A DNA stretch of 64,000 bases, taken from the NCBI RefSeq assembly GCF_006386545.1, contig NZ_SWAR01000012.1:62001-126000 (forward strand), in the 5' to 3' direction. Position numbers and translations under genes: made by a program. Below the pieces are notes generated by a model. The model saw nothing but the letters and a program-made list of their open reading frames with translations, had not been told where the DNA came from and made no database searches. The stretch is from Methylibium rhizosphaerae. Its GTDB lineage: Bacteria > Pseudomonadota > Gammaproteobacteria > Burkholderiales > Burkholderiaceae_C. Shown here piece by piece: positions 1 through 13,055 of this stretch. Each line of letters begins with the position of its first letter. Position 1 is the stretch's first letter.

Positions 1-1
1 C

Positions 2-337
2 GGCCGCCTGGGCCATGCGCCCGGCGGCGCCGCGGCCAAGGGCGAGGTGAGCTATGTGCGCCCGCACGAGCTGCAGGTGCTCGGCGCGGCCGAGGAGGGC
101 ACGCTGCCGGTGACCCTGTCGCAGACGCTCACCGTCGGGCCGCAGACCCGGCTGGAATTCAAGCGGGTCGACGACGGCAGCTATGTCGACGTGGAACTGC
201 CGCGCGCCGAGTACAACGCGCTGCGCGAGCAGCTCGGCCTGCAGGCCGGCAGCACGGTGTACCTGAAGCCACGCAAGCTCACCCGCTTTGCGCCCGGCGC
301 CGCCGAAGAGCAGAACGACCCGGCGGCCATGATCTGA
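2..337 (+). CDS. cysA: Sulfate/thiosulfate ABC transporter ATP-binding protein CysA, C-terminal end (5' truncated)
   Basis: Only the last 111 codons are in the window; the frame is open from base 2 and stops at 337. The ATPase core is missing. What remains is the C-terminal regulatory domain, with YVRPHEL followed by a beta-rich segment and YLKPRKL near the end, as in CysA of sulfate importers. CysA would energise sulfate/thiosulfate uptake at the inner membrane. A cysB gene 1.5 kb downstream supports the assignment. The missing Walker motifs mean the family call rests on the tail and context alone. Confidence 0.75.
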   Translation, partial: GRLGHAPGGAAAKGEVSYVRPHELQVLGAAEEGTLPVTLSQTLTVGPQTRLEFKRVDDGSYVDVELPRAEYNALREQLGLQAGSTVYLKPRKLTRFAPGAAEEQNDPAAMI

Positions 338-353
338 GCCTGGAGGCGAGCAC

Positions 354-1199
354 TCAGGCCGCGCCTTCCGGCGGCGTCCACCCCAGGCGCTGCAGCAAGG
401 CCATCGCCGCCGCCGGCGCGCGTTCCTTCGCGCCGCTGATCATGTAGATGAACACCTCGCGCGACTTCGCGGTCGCCTTGGCCGGCGGGTCTTCCACCCG
501 CGGCAGCTCCGCCGGCTCCTCGCCGGCAGCCCAGGCGCGGGCATGTTTCGCCCAGTCGTCCAGCGCCTTCGGGCCATAGCCGGTGGGCACGTCCGACTTC
601 GTGCGCATCAGCCGCGCATAGACGAAGTCGCCGGTCACGTCCGAGAACGACGGGTAGTCGTCCGAGTCGGTGAACACCGTGCCCACCTTGTACTTGCGTG
701 CGAGCGCGAGGTACTGCGGCACCAGGAAGCTTTCATGCCGCACGTCCATCACATGGCGCAGCCTGAAGCCGTCCACGTCGTGGGGCAGCAACTGCAGGAA
801 GGCCTCGAAGTCCTCGGCCTCGAACTTCTTGGTGGGCATGAACTGCCACAGCACCGGCCCGAGCTTGTGCTTCAGCTGCGCGATGCCGCTGTCGATGAAG
901 CGCGACACCGAGTCGCCCGCCTCGGCCAGCACCTTGCGGTTGGTGGCAAAACGCGAAGCCTTGAGCGAGAACACGAAGCCGTCGGGGGTTTCGTCGTGCC
1001 ATTTCGCGAAGCTCTCGGGCTTCTGCGTGCTGTAGTAGGTGCCGTTGATCTCGATGGCGCTCAGCTGGCGGCTCGCATATTCGAGCTCGCGCTTCTGCGG
1101 CCAGCCCTTGGGAAAGAAGTTGTTGCGCCAAGGCTCGTAGGTCCAGCCGCCGACGCCGACGTGGATGTTGTTGAGCTGCGGCTTCCTGGTCGTGGCCAT
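354..1199 (-). CDS. DUF72 (YecE-like) family protein
   Basis: The product is 281 aa, starting at MATTRKPQ. The family hallmark is clear: a beta-barrel start with VGVGGWTYEPWRNNFFP, then YASRQLSAIEINGTYY and later FSLKASRF and VMDVRHESF. DUF72 proteins have a TIM-barrel-like fold and no agreed biochemical role. The frame stays open for 250 codons upstream, but only from this ATG does the sequence look like the family. The gene is convergent with cysA, 16 bp away, so it is unlikely to belong to the sulfate operon. Confidence 0.8.
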   Translation of the reverse strand: MATTRKPQLNNIHVGVGGWTYEPWRNNFFPKGWPQKRELEYASRQLSAIEINGTYYSTQKPESFAKWHDETPDGFVFSLKASRFATNRKVLAEAGDSVSRFIDSGIAQLKHKLGPVLWQFMPTKKFEAEDFEAFLQLLPHDVDGFRLRHVMDVRHESFLVPQYLALARKYKVGTVFTDSDDYPSFSDVTGDFVYARLMRTKSDVPTGYGPKALDDWAKHARAWAAGEEPAELPRVEDPPAKATAKSREVFIYMISGAKERAPAAAMALLQRLGWTPPEGAA

Positions 1200-1496
1200 T
1201 GCGGTGCTCTCGCCTTCGGGTTGCAGGGCGCACATGATGCCAACTTGTTCACGCCCTTGCGTGGCGGACGGCCGAGCGGCCATGCACGCAGGCGTTGCAG
1301 ATGGATACGATCGACACCGTCGATGACAAGGCACACCCGGACGAAAGCCGGGGTCGCAAAGCTTCCGGTCTAAAGCATCTCTTGCGAGGGGTGCCACGAC
1401 AGCGGGGTTGCCGGTGCGGCCACGCACCGTGTCCTCCCACGGCAGCCGATGCAATGCGCCGGGTCTTCGAGCCATGCAAGCCCAGGAGACCTCGCC

Positions 1497-1841
1497 ATGC
1501 TGCCTCTCACCGTTCGCCAGACCCTGCACAACGACGGCAGGTCGATCATCGTGACGGCCGTCGACCCCGACCAGCGGGAATTCGTCGGCGTCGCTCGCCG
1601 CCACGGCGAAGCGCAGGACCACGACTTCGTCTTCATGCAGGTCGACCGGGTGACGCTGATGGAATACGACCGCGGCCTGGTGGACCTGCGCACGGTGATG
1701 GACCAGCGCTGCTCGGGCATGGTGGTCGAGGCCACCGGCTATGGCGAACTCGACGAGGTGATGACCGGCGCCGTGGTGCACTCGGCCTTCGGCGAGCTGC
1801 CGATGCCGGGGCCGGTCGTCTCGTGCGACCTCGAACTCTGA
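1497..1841 (+). CDS. Hypothetical protein, 114 aa
   Basis: A short acidic protein starting MLPLTVRQTL and ending SCDLEL. An AGGAG ribosome site at 1484-1488 sits 8 bases before the ATG and decides the start. I see no signal peptide, membrane segment or known motif. The phase of GC-rich third positions fits a real gene. It lies alone between DUF72 and cysB, convergent with cysB with 19 bp between them. I do not recognise the family and assign no function. Confidence 0.6.
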   Translation: MLPLTVRQTLHNDGRSIIVTAVDPDQREFVGVARRHGEAQDHDFVFMQVDRVTLMEYDRGLVDLRTVMDQRCSGMVVEATGYGELDEVMTGAVVHSAFGELPMPGPVVSCDLEL

Positions 1842-1860
1842 CCTGAGCTGACCTCCGAGG

Positions 1861-2805
1861 TCAGATCTCGAACAGCGCGCCGGGCTCCCGGTTGAGCGCC
1901 TGCTCGACCACCGGCCGCGTGAGCGGCGAGGCAAACGTCTCGATGAAGTCGTAGACATAGGCGCGCAGCCAGGTGCCGCGCCGCAGCGCCAGCCGCGTCA
2001 TGTTCACCGCGAACAGATGGCGCGCATCCACCGCGCGCAGGTGCTGGTCGCGCTCCTCGTCGTAGGCGATGGAAGCGACGATGCCCACGCCCAGTCCCAG
2101 CTCCACGTAGGTCTTGATCACGTCGGCGTCCATGGCGGTGAGCACGAACTGCGGCGCGAGCCCTTGCTTGCGGAAGGCCTCGTCGATGTGGGTGCGGCCG
2201 GTGTAGCCCGCGTCATAGGTGATGAGCGGGTACTGCGCCAGCCGCTCGAGGGTGAGCGGCCCACCGCCCAGCAGCTCGTGCCCGGGCGGCACCACCACCG
2301 AGTGGGTCCAGCGGTAGCACGGCAGCGCCACCAGCGACTCGTATTGCGCGAGCGCCTCGGTGGCGATGCCCAGGTCGGCCTCGCCCTCGAGGAGCATCTG
2401 CGCCACCTGCCGCGGCGAGCCCTGGTGCAGGTTGAGCTGCACCTTCGGGTGGCGCGCGCGGAAGTCGCGCACCGCGGTCGGCAGGGCATAGCGGGCCTGC
2501 GAGTGCGTGGCGGCGATGGTGAGCTGGCCGTGGTCCTGCTGGTTGTAGTCCTCGCCGGCGCGCCGCAGGTTGTCGGCTTCCAGCAGCAGCCGCTCGACGA
2601 TGGGCAGCACCACCTCGCCGGGCGGCGTGAGGCCGGTGAGCCGCTTGCCGGCGCGCACGAAGATGTCCACGCCCAGTTCTTCCTCGAGCTCGCGGATCTG
2701 GCGGCTCACGCCGGGCTGCGAGGTGTGCAGCGCGTTGGCCACCTCGGTGAGGTTGAAGCCGCGGCGCACCGCCTCGCGCACCGAGCGCAATTGCTGGAAG
2801 TTCAT
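1861..2805 (-). CDS. cysB: LysR-type transcriptional regulator of sulfur assimilation, CysB
   Basis: The product is 314 aa with an N-terminal winged helix-turn-helix (residues 1-60; MNFQQLRSVREAVRR, then NALHTSQPGVSRQIRELEEELG) and a type 2 periplasmic-binding-like effector domain. The opening and the segment THSQARYALP are close to CysB/Cbl, which activate sulfate uptake and reduction genes and sense N-acetylserine or sulfate-related ligands. The neighbouring cysA end agrees. The gene follows the peroxiredoxin gene by 10 bp on the same strand, so the two are probably cotranscribed, an uncommon pairing. Confidence 0.85.
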   Translation of the reverse strand: MNFQQLRSVREAVRRGFNLTEVANALHTSQPGVSRQIRELEEELGVDIFVRAGKRLTGLTPPGEVVLPIVERLLLEADNLRRAGEDYNQQDHGQLTIAATHSQARYALPTAVRDFRARHPKVQLNLHQGSPRQVAQMLLEGEADLGIATEALAQYESLVALPCYRWTHSVVVPPGHELLGGGPLTLERLAQYPLITYDAGYTGRTHIDEAFRKQGLAPQFVLTAMDADVIKTYVELGLGVGIVASIAYDEERDQHLRAVDARHLFAVNMTRLALRRGTWLRAYVYDFIETFASPLTRPVVEQALNREPGALFEI

Positions 2806-2815
2806 CGCGCGCCTG

Positions 2816-3460
<645 letters not shown>

Positions 3461-3567
3461 GAACCTTCTCCTGAATCGATATGCGATCGGAGCATTATCA
3501 AAAGCCTCGCTTATGCGATGAACGACAGATTGCTTCTATCCTTAGGCGGCAGCTGAATAAACCGGGC

Positions 3568-4548
3568 TCAGTCGGCCTCGATCTTCGACGTCTTCACCAC
3601 CTGGCTCCAGCGGGTGTATTCGCCACTGGTGAAGTCAGCGAACTGCTGCGGGTTCATGAAGTCGGCCTTGGCGCCTTGCTCGGCGGCCTTCTGCTCGAAG
3701 GCCGGCGTGGCCAGGATCTTCGCGATCTCGCTGCTGAGCCGGTCGACCACCGGCTGCGGCGTTTTCGCCGGCACGAAGACGCCGAACCAGGAACTCGCAT
3801 CCAGCCGGGGCAGCCCGGCTTCGGTGGCGGTCGGCACGCTGGGCAGCGAGCCCAGCCGCGCCTTGCCCGTCACTGCCAGCGCCCGCAGCTTGCCCGACTG
3901 GATGTGCGGCATGAACGGAGGCGGCGTGCCGAAGGTCAGGTCGATCTGTCCGCCCAGCAGGTCCTGCAGGGTCGGTGCCGTCCCCTTGTAGGGCACGTGC
4001 GTCATCTGGATGCCGGCCTGCTGCTCGAGCATGGCGCCGGTCACGTGCTGCAGCGAGCCGTTGCCGGACGATCCATACGTCAGCTTGCCGGGGTTGGCCT
4101 TGGCATAGGCGATCAGCTCGGCCATGGTCTTCACCGGCAGCCCGTCGCGCACCACGATCACCTGCGGCGCGCTCAGCACGTTGGCCACCGGCCGGAAGTC
4201 GGCGGTGCTCCACTGCGCCGGCTGCCGGCTCACGTGCGGCGTGATCACGTGGTAGCCGGAGTACTGCATGAGCAGCGTGTAGCCGTCGGCCTCGGCACGC
4301 TTCACGGCCACGGCGGCCAGGTTGCCGCTGGCGCCCGAGCGGTTGTCGACCACCACCGTCTGGCCCAGCGCCTTGCCCAGCGGCTCCGCGAGCATGCGCG
4401 CCGCGATGTCGGTGGTGCCGCCGGCCGCGGCCGGCACGATCATCGTGACGGTCTTGTTCGGATAGCCGGTGCCCTGGGCGGCGGCCGGCAGGGCGGCTGC
4501 CGCCAGCACGGCGCTGGCGGCGATGAGGTGAAGCAGCTGGGTGGCCAT
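3568..4548 (-). CDS. Tripartite tricarboxylate transporter substrate-binding protein (Bug family)
   Basis: The product is 326 aa with a cleavable signal peptide (MATQLLHLIAASAVLAAAAL, cleavage near AAAQG). Bug/TctC marks follow: YPNKTVTMIVPAAAGGTTDIAAR, GQTVVVDNRSGASGN, and HVPYKGTAPTLQDLLGGQIDLTF. Such proteins capture carboxylates or other small organics in the periplasm; no TctA/TctB genes are adjacent, as is typical of orphan Bug genes in Burkholderiales. AGGAG at 4554-4558 fixes the start, 46 codons inside the longest open frame. The ligand cannot be read from sequence. Confidence 0.85.
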   Translation of the reverse strand: MATQLLHLIAASAVLAAAALPAAAQGTGYPNKTVTMIVPAAAGGTTDIAARMLAEPLGKALGQTVVVDNRSGASGNLAAVAVKRAEADGYTLLMQYSGYHVITPHVSRQPAQWSTADFRPVANVLSAPQVIVVRDGLPVKTMAELIAYAKANPGKLTYGSSGNGSLQHVTGAMLEQQAGIQMTHVPYKGTAPTLQDLLGGQIDLTFGTPPPFMPHIQSGKLRALAVTGKARLGSLPSVPTATEAGLPRLDASSWFGVFVPAKTPQPVVDRLSSEIAKILATPAFEQKAAEQGAKADFMNPQQFADFTSGEYTRWSQVVKTSKIEAD

Positions 4549-4950
4549 GGTGTCTCCTGAGGTCTCGTGATGCGCCGGAACGGTGGTGCGCATTGTTGAA
4601 ACGCGCCCGCGGTCGCGGAATGACCGAAACGAGAGGCGAGCTTTCGCGAAACGCAAAAGCGATTGCGGGCAAACCCGCAGACACACCGCCGGCCGGCGGT
4701 GTCAGGCGAGGCGATGTGCGGGTTTCCATAGGAGGCTGGAGGCGCCATCGCTGACATCATCGAATGCCGTGAGGCCGCCCGAACCGGACCTGGGCCGCCG
4801 CCCCGAGACCGGTCCCAGCCCGCAGCGCCGAAGCGACACGTAGCAAGCGATGAAAAGGATCCACCTGGCCATCACCGCCGCCGTGTCGCGGGCCCCATCC
4901 GCAGCCGCGGCGCAGGCCGCCGGGCCGGTGGCCAGCCCGAGCCCGCAAAG
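4549..4950. other. 402-bp divergent intergenic region with a 20-bp perfect palindrome
   Basis: This lies between the divergent Bug gene and the hybrid kinase gene. At 4683-4702 there is a perfect 20-bp palindrome whose halves read ACACCGCCGG and CCGGCGGTGT. A smaller GCGGG-CAAA-CCCGC hairpin lies just before it, at about 4666-4679. There is no T-run, so an operator or a DNA hairpin is more likely than a terminator. A 34-codon reading frame (4850-4954) overlaps the kinase start; nothing else recognisable is present. Confidence 0.5.
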
Positions 4951-8343
<3,393 letters not shown>

Positions 8344-8505
8344 CGGCAGCCTGACCGGCGGCCCGCAAGACCCGGGCGCCGCGCCGTCCAACCCTTGTTT
8401 CATGCAGTCCGAGGGGCGGCATCGACCGTTCGCCGGGCTGCCGCTTCCCGCGGTGGCGGCGGCTGCGCAGCATGCGCGCCTGCACAAGAACACCGGAGGA
8501 AAGGC

Positions 8506-10023
8506 ATGGATCGAAGGAGCTTCTCGCTGTGGGCCGCCGCAGCCGCGCTGAGCGGCTGCGGCGGCAGCGACGAAGGCGATACCGCCGTGGTAGACGATGG
8601 CGGCGGCCCCGGCTCGGGCACCAGCGTGGTGAAGCACGTGGCCGAACCCAACCCCACCGGCCTGCGATGGGGTTTCTGGGAGGTCTACAACCAGCAGGCC
8701 GCCACGCTGGCGGCCGTGGGCCGGCGCCCCAGCGCGCGGGTGAGCTTCGACGGCTGGGCCGCCATCGAGCAGCGCCCTGGCATCCATACCTGGCCCGACC
8801 CGGCCCGTTATGCCGACACCCACCTGCATGGCGAAACCATCCTCGGTGCGGTGAACGTGAGCTTCAAGGTACCGGCCCACTACGCCGACGACATCACCGA
8901 CGCCACCACGCGCCGCGCCGCCCTGGACTTCGTGCGTGCCTATGTGCAATGGCTGCTCGGCAACTTCGGCGCGGCCGTGCTCACCATCGACTACGAGATC
9001 GTCTCCAACTACCGGCTGCAGCAGCCGGGCAGCGAGCCGCGCGCGCAGGAGTGGGCGGCCTGGTACCTGGAAGCCGCCGCGGCCGCGCGCGAGGCTGCGG
9101 CGCAGCTGGGCAAGTCGGCGCTGCTCGCGCTGCAGCCCATCTTCAACGGCGACCCCTTCCTGGCCGACAGTCCCATCGCCAAGGGCGGCGCGCACAACCC
9201 CTGGCTGCGCGACGTGGTGGCAGCCTCCGACTACCTCGCGCTGGACACCTACCACCGCGACACGACGCGCCCGCTCACCGACGCGAACCGCACGCTGGAG
9301 ATCATCCGTTTCTGGATCGACGAATTCGCCGGCGACCGCGAGGTGGTGGTCACCGAAAACGGCTTCTCCACCGCCGCCGACGGCGCCCCCGGCGTGCCGC
9401 TGGACCCGCGCAAGTACAAGGGCACCGAAGCGGAGCAGGCGGGCTACTACGCCGACCTCTTTCCCAAGCTGCTGGCGGCCAACCAGCGCAGCGGCGTGTT
9501 CCGCAACCGGCTGCGGGGTTTCCACATCTGGTCGATCACCGACAACCCGAAGGCCGATGACCTGGACGACCGCCACTTCGGTCTCGTCACTGCCGAAGGG
9601 CGTGACAAGCCCGCCGCACCGATCGTGCGCGCGGCCATCGCGCGGGCCGAGGCCGACCCCTTCCATCGCCCGTACCACACCGCCGCGCTGGACGGTCGCA
9701 ACCTCGCCGACAAGCTGGCCGCCGGCAGCGAAGCGGTGAGCCTGTCGTTCGCCGAAGGCGACCGCTTCGAGTTCCTGCGCTGGCAGGGCAGCGGGCCGCA
9801 GTCGGCCGGCGAGGTGCGGCTGCAGGTGGCCTTCGCGACCCTGGGCAACCTGCTGGTCAACGTCAACGGCCATTGGCGGCTCGAGCAGAACCGTTCGGCG
9901 TTCGACATCGACATTTCGGCACACTACCGGCCGGGCGGGCCGAACGTGATCGACGTGCATGCCACCGCCCCCGCCTTCCCCGTGAACCAGCAAGTGCTGT
10001 CGCTGCGAGTTGTCTACGCCTGA
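8506..10023 (+). CDS. Putative lipoprotein with glycoside-hydrolase-like TIM barrel
   Basis: The product is 505 aa. GGAGGAAA precedes the ATG. The N-terminus is a lipoprotein signal with lipobox LSGC followed by GGS. The body resembles a clan-A glycosidase: candidate acid/base Glu164 in IDYEIVSNY and candidate nucleophile Glu284 in VVVTENGF, plus GFHIWSITDNPK late in the barrel. A beta-rich tail (about 420-505) could bind carbohydrate. The substrate is unknown. The gene's end overlaps the next kinase gene by 14 bases, so the two may be coexpressed. Confidence 0.6.
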   Translation: MDRRSFSLWAAAAALSGCGGSDEGDTAVVDDGGGPGSGTSVVKHVAEPNPTGLRWGFWEVYNQQAATLAAVGRRPSARVSFDGWAAIEQRPGIHTWPDPARYADTHLHGETILGAVNVSFKVPAHYADDITDATTRRAALDFVRAYVQWLLGNFGAAVLTIDYEIVSNYRLQQPGSEPRAQEWAAWYLEAAAAAREAAAQLGKSALLALQPIFNGDPFLADSPIAKGGAHNPWLRDVVAASDYLALDTYHRDTTRPLTDANRTLEIIRFWIDEFAGDREVVVTENGFSTAADGAPGVPLDPRKYKGTEAEQAGYYADLFPKLLAANQRSGVFRNRLRGFHIWSITDNPKADDLDDRHFGLVTAEGRDKPAAPIVRAAIARAEADPFHRPYHTAALDGRNLADKLAAGSEAVSLSFAEGDRFEFLRWQGSGPQSAGEVRLQVAFATLGNLLVNVNGHWRLEQNRSAFDIDISAHYRPGGPNVIDVHATAPAFPVNQQVLSLRVVYA

Positions 10024-11110
10024 GTCCTTTCCTGCCGACCGCTCCGACTCCGTCGCCGCCCCGCGCGCGCTGGAGGGCTATGCCGTGGTGCTGGCGCCGC
10101 TGGGGCTGGGCCTGGCCGCGCTGGTGGTGGCGCTGGCCACGCGCAACCCGCGGGTCGCGGTGTACCAGGTGCTGCCGGCGGTGCTGGCCATGCTGCTGGG
10201 GGGCGGCGCTGCGGCCCTGTGGCTGCTGCGCCGGCGTGTCCCGCTGTGGTTGCTGCTGCCCGGCGCGGCGCTGGCCACCTGGGCGGCCCTGGTGGCCACG
10301 GTGCTGGCCATGGCCACGCTGTACGGCCGGCCGATCGAGTACGTCTTTGCGCGGCCGGTGGTCGAGCGCGGCATGGTCGGCGCGCCGGTGCTTGGGGCCC
10401 TGATGGCAGCCGGCCTGTGGCTGCTGGAGCGGGCCCGGCAGCGCGAGCGCGCCGCCTGGGAGGCCGAACGCGCGGCCCGGGTGCAGCAACAGCAGCTGCA
10501 GCACGAGCGCACGCTGGCCCACCTGCAGCTGCTGCAGGCCCAGATCGAGCCGCACTTCATCTACAACACGCTGGCCAACCTGCGCCAGCTGGTGCGCACC
10601 GACAGCGCCCGGGCCCTGCAGATGCTCGACCACCTGATCCGCTACTTCAAGCTGGTGCTGCCGAGCTTTCGCGCCGACCGCCTGCCGCTGCGCGACGAGC
10701 TGGCGCTGGTGCAGGCCTACCTGGACCTGCTGCGCGAGCGCATGGACCGGCCGATGCACCTGGTGGCCGATGTGCCCGAGCCGCTGGCCGGGTTTGCACT
10801 GCCGCCGGGGGCGCTGCTGTGCCTGGCCGAAAACGCGGTCAAGCACGGGCTGCCCGAGGACGGCGAGGCGCTTTCGCTGCACATCGCCGCCCGCCTGGTG
10901 GGCGAGCACCTGCTGGTGACGGTGCGCGACAACGGCGGCGGCCTCGCCGCCGTGCCGCCAGGCGCGGCACGCGCAAGCGGCAGCGGCACCGGCCTCGCCA
11001 ACCTGCGCGAGCGGCTGCGCCTCCTGCATGGCGACGCGGCCAGCCTGCAGCTGCACAATGCCCGCCCCGGCTGCGAGGCCGTGCTCACGCTGCCGTGGCG
11101 GGCGAGCTGA
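10010..11110 (+). CDS. LytS/AlgZ-type sensor histidine kinase
   Basis: The product is 366 aa. Three or four membrane segments (about 25-130) lead to a coiled coil and the His_kinase family (PF06580-type) core with His182 in QIEPHFIYNTLANLRQL. An HATPase follows with CLAENAVKHG and VRDNGGG. The best start is a TTG at 10010 inside the end of the preceding gene; the next in-frame start, a GTG at 10085, would cut into the first membrane helix. It pairs with the LytTR regulator 22 bp downstream. The signal is unknown. Confidence 0.85.
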   Translation: MSTPESFPADRSDSVAAPRALEGYAVVLAPLGLGLAALVVALATRNPRVAVYQVLPAVLAMLLGGGAAALWLLRRRVPLWLLLPGAALATWAALVATVLAMATLYGRPIEYVFARPVVERGMVGAPVLGALMAAGLWLLERARQRERAAWEAERAARVQQQQLQHERTLAHLQLLQAQIEPHFIYNTLANLRQLVRTDSARALQMLDHLIRYFKLVLPSFRADRLPLRDELALVQAYLDLLRERMDRPMHLVADVPEPLAGFALPPGALLCLAENAVKHGLPEDGEALSLHIAARLVGEHLLVTVRDNGGGLAAVPPGAARASGSGTGLANLRERLRLLHGDAASLQLHNARPGCEAVLTLPWRAS

Positions 11111-11132
11111 AAGGGAAAGAGGGGGAGGCCGC

Positions 11133-11858
11133 ATGCGCGCACTGATCGCCGACGACGAACCGCTGCTGCGCGCCGAGCTGCGCGAGGCGCTGGCCCTGGC
11201 ATGGCCCGAGCTGCGCATCGTGGCCGAGGCCGCCGACGGCCGGCGCGCGCTGGCGGCCGTGCTGGAGCACCGCCCCGAGGTGGCCTTCCTCGACGTGAAC
11301 ATGCCGCACCTGGACGGCATGGCCGCCGCGCGGCAGATGCGCGAACGCGGCTATGCCGGCGAGATCGTCTTCGTGACCGCCTACGACCAGCATGCGCTGC
11401 AAGCCTTCGAGGCGCGTGCCATCGACTACCTGGTGAAGCCGCTGGAGCCGGCTCGCCTGGGCGACACGGTGACGCGGCTGAAGGCACGCCTGGCCGGCCT
11501 GCCGCAGGCTGCCGCCCTGCCGGCGGCAGAGGCGGCGTCGCCCTGGCTGCGGGTGACGCGCGGCACACAGACGCAGCTGCTGCGCCTGGAAGACGTGGCC
11601 TGCCTGCGCGCGGTGCCCGGCTACACCCAGCTCGTCACCCGTGACGGCGAGCACCTGGTCGAGCTGCCGCTCAAGGCGCTGCAGCCGCGCCTGGACCCGC
11701 TGGCCTTCGTGCAGGTGCACCGCGCGGCCATCGTGAACCTGCACTTCGTGGCGCGCATCGTGCGCGACCGCCCGGGTCACTGCGTGGTGGAGCTCAAGCA
11801 CGGGCTCGGGCAGGTGGAGGCGAGCCGCGCCGGCGCCGAGTTGCTGCGTTCGCTGTAA
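11133..11858 (+). CDS. LytTR-family response regulator
   Basis: The product is 241 aa. The receiver domain carries Asp54 in VAFLDVNMPHLDG and the switch segment IDYLVKPLEPARL. A LytTR DNA-binding domain fills residues 135-241 (LEDVACLRAVPGYTQLVT, then VQVHRAAIVNL). GGGGGAGG just upstream fixes the ATG. It is cognate to the preceding LytS-type kinase, as in AlgZ/AlgR and LytS/LytR pairs. Its targets are not visible; the lipoprotein upstream is a possible candidate by proximity. Confidence 0.88.
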   Translation: MRALIADDEPLLRAELREALALAWPELRIVAEAADGRRALAAVLEHRPEVAFLDVNMPHLDGMAAARQMRERGYAGEIVFVTAYDQHALQAFEARAIDYLVKPLEPARLGDTVTRLKARLAGLPQAAALPAAEAASPWLRVTRGTQTQLLRLEDVACLRAVPGYTQLVTRDGEHLVELPLKALQPRLDPLAFVQVHRAAIVNLHFVARIVRDRPGHCVVELKHGLGQVEASRAGAELLRSL

Positions 11859-11873
11859 CCGGCCGGCGGGGCG

Positions 11874-13043
11874 CTACGCCTCGCGCAGGCAGTCCACGAT
11901 CTTCAGCCGCCCGGCCCGCCAGGCCGGGATGAAGCCGCCCACGAAACCCATCACCAGCGAAAACGCGAGCGTCTGCACCGCGATCGCCGGCGTGAGCTTG
12001 AACTGGAAGGCCAGCTCGGAGAAGGTCTGGAAGTTGGTGGTCGAGATGTTCACCGCCTGCATCAGCGAGGCGGCGGCCAGCCCGGCCACGCCGCCCACCA
12101 GGGCCAGCAGCAGCGACTCGGCGAGAAAGGCCGTGAGCACCGCGCTGCGCCGGAACCCGAGGGCGCGCAGCGTGCCGATCTCGCCCACGCGCTGGGCCAC
12201 CGCGGCAAACATGGTGATCATCGCGCCCACCACCGCGCCGATCGAGAAGATGATGGACAGCGCGAGCCCCAGGTAGCGGATGAAGGTGGCCAGTGCGCGC
12301 GACTGCTCCTCGTAGAACTGCCGCTCCGGCTTGGCGTCGAGCGACAGCCGGGGGTCGGCTTCGAGCGTGGCCCTGGCCCGCTCGAACTGGCCCGCATCGG
12401 CCAGCCTGAAGATCACGCTCGAATACGAGTTGCGCCGGAAGGCCTGCATCATCTGGTCGGCATCGCCCCAGATCTCGGAATCGAAGCCGGTGCGGCCGGC
12501 ATCGAACACGCCCACCACCGTCCAGTCGCGCCCGGCGAAGCGCAGCGTCTCGCCCAGTGCCGCGCCGCTGAAGCCGCGCGCGATCGCGCTGCCGGTGACG
12601 ATCTCGCTGCTGCCGGGGCGGAACGGCCGCCCTTCGACCAGCCGCACCTGCGGCCGCAAGGCAAACCCCAGCCCGGAGGTGCCGCGCACCGTCACGTTGC
12701 TGGGCTTGCCGCTGCCGCGCTTGGGCAGGTTGTTCAGCACCACCGGCTCCTTGGAGACGATGCGCCGGCCCTGCCCGTCGGTCGCGATGCCGGCCAGGCT
12801 CTCGACGATGGCGGCCTGCTCGCGGCTCACGCCGGAGTTGATCTCGGCGCCCGCGCCCTTGCGCAGCACGATCACGTTGTCCGGCTGCCCGGTGGCCACC
12901 AGCGTGGCCTTGATGCCCTCGCTCATCATCAGCACGGTGGCGAACACGTAGACCACCAGCGCCATGCCGCCGGCGGTGAGCGCGGTGGTGACGCGGCGCA
13001 CCCAGAGGTTGCGGGCGATGTAGCTGAGGGGGAGGGGTTTCAT
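11874..13043 (-). CDS. ABC transporter permease, FtsX/MacB-like (second permease of the operon)
   Basis: The product is 389 aa with the FtsX layout: one N-terminal membrane helix (TALTAGGMALVVYVFATVLM), a large periplasmic domain (about 45-265) and three C-terminal helices. RVGEIGTLRALGFRRSAVLTAFLAESLLLAL is the typical coupling segment. It is the last gene of a minus-strand operon: adaptor, ATPase, permease, permease. Its 12-bp spacing from the other permease suggests they form a heterodimer. The system probably moves lipids, peptides or lipoproteins outward; the cargo is unknown. Confidence 0.85.
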   Translation of the reverse strand: MKPLPLSYIARNLWVRRVTTALTAGGMALVVYVFATVLMMSEGIKATLVATGQPDNVIVLRKGAGAEINSGVSREQAAIVESLAGIATDGQGRRIVSKEPVVLNNLPKRGSGKPSNVTVRGTSGLGFALRPQVRLVEGRPFRPGSSEIVTGSAIARGFSGAALGETLRFAGRDWTVVGVFDAGRTGFDSEIWGDADQMMQAFRRNSYSSVIFRLADAGQFERARATLEADPRLSLDAKPERQFYEEQSRALATFIRYLGLALSIIFSIGAVVGAMITMFAAVAQRVGEIGTLRALGFRRSAVLTAFLAESLLLALVGGVAGLAAASLMQAVNISTTNFQTFSELAFQFKLTPAIAVQTLAFSLVMGFVGGFIPAWRAGRLKIVDCLREA

Positions 13044-13055
13044 CGCTTCACCGCG

